From: an uncultured Gammaproteobacteria bacterium
Lineage (GTDB): Bacteria; Pseudomonadota; Gammaproteobacteria; Chromatiales; Chromatiaceae
Direction of reading: 5' to 3'
Assembly: GCA_937926265.1 (NCBI GenBank)
Contig: CALAZS010000041.1
Span: 1-16,817 of the forward strand
DNA length: 16,817 nucleotides
The position numbers and the translations under genes were made by a program. The notes under the pieces were generated by a model. It was not told the DNA's origin. It worked only from the letters and a program-made list of their open reading frames with translations, and made no database searches. Shown here piece by piece: positions 14,596 through 16,817 of the stretch; position 1 is the stretch's first letter, and each line of letters starts with the position of its first letter.

Positions 14596-14910
14596 ATGAA
14601 AAAGCTGGCAGCCTATATGTTTCTGGCCGTTCTGGTCTACGTGCTGATATATTTCATACTCATTCAGGGCAAGCGTTCTTCTGCTGAAAAAACCAGTGCT
14701 TTTTGTGAAAGCCTGTCAGTTTCCCAGGCCAAATCCGATATTGAAAAACTTCTTGCTGAGAAAGGCTTTAAGTCATCTGTCATAAATGTTACTGATTCCA
14801 CTCAAACTGTCCTGTTAATAAGCCATCCTGATGAAGATCAGTCTGTATGCAAGGCGTTAATTGAAAATGACAGGTTGGTTGAAAAGCAGTTTGTTTTAAG
14901 TGTTTTTTAA
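14596..14910 (+). CDS. Small single-helix membrane protein of unknown function
   Basis: A 104-residue protein I do not recognise. Residues 4-24 form one strong hydrophobic helix with two preceding lysines and following KR, so it is probably a signal anchor with the remaining 80 residues outside the cytoplasm. The soluble part is mixed alpha/beta in look and has two cysteines (Cys37, Cys85) that could form a disulfide in the periplasm. No catalytic motif is visible. Its ATG directly abuts the TAA of the litR-like gene with no gap, so it is almost surely co-transcribed and translationally coupled with the light regulator. Its stop codon overlaps the stop of the opposing GAF kinase gene. It is likely a real gene, given composition and coupling; the role is open. 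Confidence 0.72.
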   Translation: MKKLAAYMFLAVLVYVLIYFILIQGKRSSAEKTSAFCESLSVSQAKSDIEKLLAEKGFKSSVINVTDSTQTVLLISHPDEDQSVCKALIENDRLVEKQFVLSVF

Positions 14911-16199
14911 TCATTATTCTTGTTCAGGTGCTCAGGCTGTTTCAATGGAATCTCAAGGTGAAAAACCGAGCCGGTTTTTGTTTCAGGTTCAGCCGGGCTT
15001 TCGGCCCAGATCTGTCCCCGGTGTAAATTGATAATTTCTTTGGATATTGGCAGTCCCAAGCCGGTACCGCCTGCCTTGGTATCGGTTTTGGAGCTTTGCG
15101 TGAAACGGTCAAAAATAGCATCCAGTTCCATTATTGGAATACCAACACCTTCATCCTGAAAAGATACCCTGACCACATCCTGTTGTTTGCCGCGCAGCAT
15201 TTTTTCCATTAAAAATACTGAAACATTGATGGTGGTGTTGTCCGGGCTGTACTTAATGGCATTGGATAACAGGTTAACGATCACCTGGCATAAAAGCTCA
15301 GGGTCATATTCAGCCTCGATTGATGAATGTACGCTTTGAAAATTAATGGCGATGTGTTTTTTATCGGCTATCGGTTCGATGTTTTCTATTTGTTGTTTTA
15401 TTAGCGCAATAATATCGTGTGGCTTGTAATTAACCGGCATTTGCCTTGATTCCAGTCTTGACATGTCCAGCAGGTTATCAACAAGGGTGGTTAAGCGGTT
15501 GGCACTGACATTGATATTATCAAAGTATTTTTTTGCTTTTTCTTCTTCTGTTTTGCGAAAGCCAAGGTCAGAAAAACTTAGAATCGAATGTAGCGGCGTT
15601 CTCAGTTCATGTGACATGTTCGCGAGAATAAGCGTTTTTTCCTGGTCTGCAATTTCCGCTTTTTCCTTGGCAAATATCAACGCAGCTTCTTTTTCATTTA
15701 CTTGGCGTGTCAATTCAATGTTTTGAATTTCCTGCTGAATTAAAAATGCCAGGTCATGTAAAAGCTCAACATCTTCTTCGGACATGGATTTTGGTTTGCT
15801 GTCGATAATGCAAAGCGTACCAATATTACTGCCATCAACTGTTTTGACCGGGTGACCAGCATAGAAACGGATACTCGGATCATTCAGAACCAAAGGGTTG
15901 TCAGCAAAACGATTATCTTTCGTTGCGTTTGGGATAATAAATGGCTCATCGTCGAGGATGGCATGACCGCAAAAAGAAATATCACGGGGGGTTTCGCTGG
16001 CATCTAGTCCCTGTGCTGATTTAAACCACTGTCTTTCAGCGTCGACAAGGCTGAGTAACGCAATTGGCACTTCAAACAGGTTTTTCGCCAGCCTTGTGAT
16101 GCGGTCGTAACGCTCCTCGGGCAGGGTATCTAGAATGCCAAGCGAATTTAGGGCTGCCTGCCGTGCAGCTTCATTTTCGGGTTTTAGGGGTGCTTTCAT
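14907..16199 (-). CDS. GAF-domain sensor histidine kinase
   Basis: A 430-residue soluble histidine kinase. The GAF domain (about 5-165) is of the type beginning RQAALNSLGILDTLPEERYD with WFKSAQGLDASETPRDISFC and GHPVKTVDGSNIGTLCIID, common in stand-alone GAF kinases and diguanylate cyclases; the bound ligand is unknown. A short coiled coil (about 165-190) leads to HisKA with His197 (SHELRTPLHSILSF), then a HATPase with NLLSNAIKYS, DEGVGIP and GTGLGLPIS. No transmembrane segment or receiver is present, and no response regulator is encoded in the window. Its kinase core closely resembles that of the CheB-CheR kinase at 800-4495. The start follows the thioredoxin-like gene by 62 nt on the same strand, so co-transcription is possible. 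No clear Shine-Dalgarno precedes ATG 16199. Confidence 0.93.
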   Translation of the reverse strand: MKAPLKPENEAARQAALNSLGILDTLPEERYDRITRLAKNLFEVPIALLSLVDAERQWFKSAQGLDASETPRDISFCGHAILDDEPFIIPNATKDNRFADNPLVLNDPSIRFYAGHPVKTVDGSNIGTLCIIDSKPKSMSEEDVELLHDLAFLIQQEIQNIELTRQVNEKEAALIFAKEKAEIADQEKTLILANMSHELRTPLHSILSFSDLGFRKTEEEKAKKYFDNINVSANRLTTLVDNLLDMSRLESRQMPVNYKPHDIIALIKQQIENIEPIADKKHIAINFQSVHSSIEAEYDPELLCQVIVNLLSNAIKYSPDNTTINVSVFLMEKMLRGKQQDVVRVSFQDEGVGIPIMELDAIFDRFTQSSKTDTKAGGTGLGLPISKEIINLHRGQIWAESPAEPETKTGSVFHLEIPLKQPEHLNKNND

Positions 16200-16261
16200 G
16201 CCAAAGTCATTATGATTTATTGACTTGTAACGGCATGTTTGAGGGAAACATTAATTAATTT

Positions 16262-16817
16262 TTAATTCTCAGCAAGTAACATTTTGATCATTTTCTCAAT
16301 GTTCAAAGCATTGCCATCACCCTTATGGGTTTCGCCGATAAAGTTTCCTCTGACCATGCCCTTTTTATCAATGATGTAAAAAGCCGGCCAGAAGCGGTTA
16401 TTCAACGAACGCCAGTAGGTAAAGTCATTATCCATCATCACCGGGTGTTTTAACTTAAATTCAGCTATTTTGCTTTCAACATTAGCGCGCACTTTTTCAT
16501 GTTCAAATTCTGGCGTGTGGATGCCAATAACAATAAAGTCTTCAGACTGGTAGCGTTTTTCCAGGTCATTCAACCAGGGGAAAGAGCGGTAACAGTTCCA
16601 GCAACCAAAAGTCCAGAAATCCAGAAGAACAACTTTGCCTTTAAGATCTGATTTCTTCAGTGCTGAAGAGTTTAGCCAGTCTGAGGGCTGACCGCTAAAT
16701 TCAGGCAGTGGATAGGGTGATTCCACTTTACCGCCTGATGCAGGGCGATTGTGCAACAGCAATGCTATTACCAGTAAAACGGAAACAGAAAGAATCAGCA
16801 GATTTTTAACGTACCCG
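16262..16817 (-). CDS. Membrane-anchored thioredoxin-like protein (TlpA/DipZ C-terminal type), 5' end cut by window edge
   Basis: The frame is open to the right edge and no ATG occurs in the visible part, so the start is most likely just outside. The first visible residues (VKNLLILSVSVLLVIALLL) form a signal anchor, placing the thioredoxin domain in the periplasm. The active site is CWNC in LDFWTFGCWNCYRSFPWL, followed by VIGIHTPEFEHEK, DNDFTYWRSLNNRFWPAFY with the cis-Pro region, and IIDKKGMVRGNFIGETHKG. This pattern is that of the thioredoxin domain of DipZ/CcdA-linked and TlpA-like proteins, which reduce or exchange disulfides outside the cytoplasm. The partner is unknown. A shorter start at TTG 16762 would remove most of the anchor and is unlikely. 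The GAF kinase lies downstream. Confidence 0.88.
   Translation of the reverse strand, partial: GYVKNLLILSVSVLLVIALLLHNRPASGGKVESPYPLPEFSGQPSDWLNSSALKKSDLKGKVVLLDFWTFGCWNCYRSFPWLNDLEKRYQSEDFIVIGIHTPEFEHEKVRANVESKIAEFKLKHPVMMDNDFTYWRSLNNRFWPAFYIIDKKGMVRGNFIGETHKGDGNALNIEKMIKMLLAEN

Noticed and set aside
16236..16264. ATGTTT-GAGGG-AAACAT hairpin followed by an AT-rich stretch as a terminator
   Set aside because: The stem is weak, and the T-rich tail lies on the plus-strand side where no gene needs terminating; on the minus strand there is no T-run after the stem.
1..16817. Mobile element, prophage, CRISPR or toxin-antitoxin content
   Set aside because: No transposase, integrase, phage gene, spaced repeat array or toxin-like pair was seen on either strand.

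Overview
The window looks like chromosomal DNA from a free-living, probably aquatic, gammaproteobacterium of moderate G+C. This rests on the gene families and Gram-negative features (exported glutathione peroxidase, phospholipid-modifying enzymes); the genus cannot be named. It is densely coding, with no rRNA, tRNA, CRISPR array or transposase, and no gene-free stretch over 300 bases. Most genes fit one theme: sensing light and repairing or avoiding light and singlet-oxygen damage.

Layout. (1) 1-4495, minus strand: a large CheB-CheR-PAS-PAS-histidine kinase, then a BLUF blue-light sensor 6 nt downstream, then the start of an iron-sulfur bacterial cryptochrome/photolyase (PF04244) running off the left edge. 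(2) 4496-4652: leader of the big sensor, with a 4x8-bp tandem repeat and a REP-like hairpin. (3) 4653-7626, minus strand: exported glutathione peroxidase, a RudS-type TudS-DUF1722 tRNA 4-thiouridine desulfidase, and a class I DNA photolyase, tightly packed as an operon. (4) 7627-7796: a divergent promoter region with three TGTACA boxes, each placed in or beside a recognisable sigma70-type promoter. (5) 7797-13573, plus strand: an almost gapless six-gene operon: CFA-synthase-like methyltransferase, DUF1295 membrane protein, FAD oxidoreductase, DUF1365 protein, second CFA-synthase-like methyltransferase, zinc-ribbon NUDIX hydrolase. (6) 13574-14910: a perfect palindrome around another TGTACA box, then a LitR/CarH-type MerR regulator with an intact adenosyl-B12 photoreceptor signature, then a one-helix membrane protein. 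(7) 14907-16817, minus strand: a GAF histidine kinase and the C-terminal part of a membrane-anchored thioredoxin-like protein.

Proposed working model (inference): the LitR/CarH protein with AdoB12 holds the divergent promoters and its own promoter silent in the dark. Light destroys the cofactor, releasing glutathione peroxidase, RudS, photolyase and the lipid operon together. The lipid operon resembles gene sets linked to singlet-oxygen responses and to methylated or furan fatty acids in other proteobacteria. The BLUF/CheB-CheR/cryptochrome operon lacks an exact TGTACA box in its leader and may form a second, blue-light-specific branch. The combination of a B12 photoreceptor, a BLUF protein linked to a CheB-CheR kinase, two photolyase-family flavoproteins, RudS and a two-methyltransferase lipid pathway in under 17 kb is the most interesting aspect.
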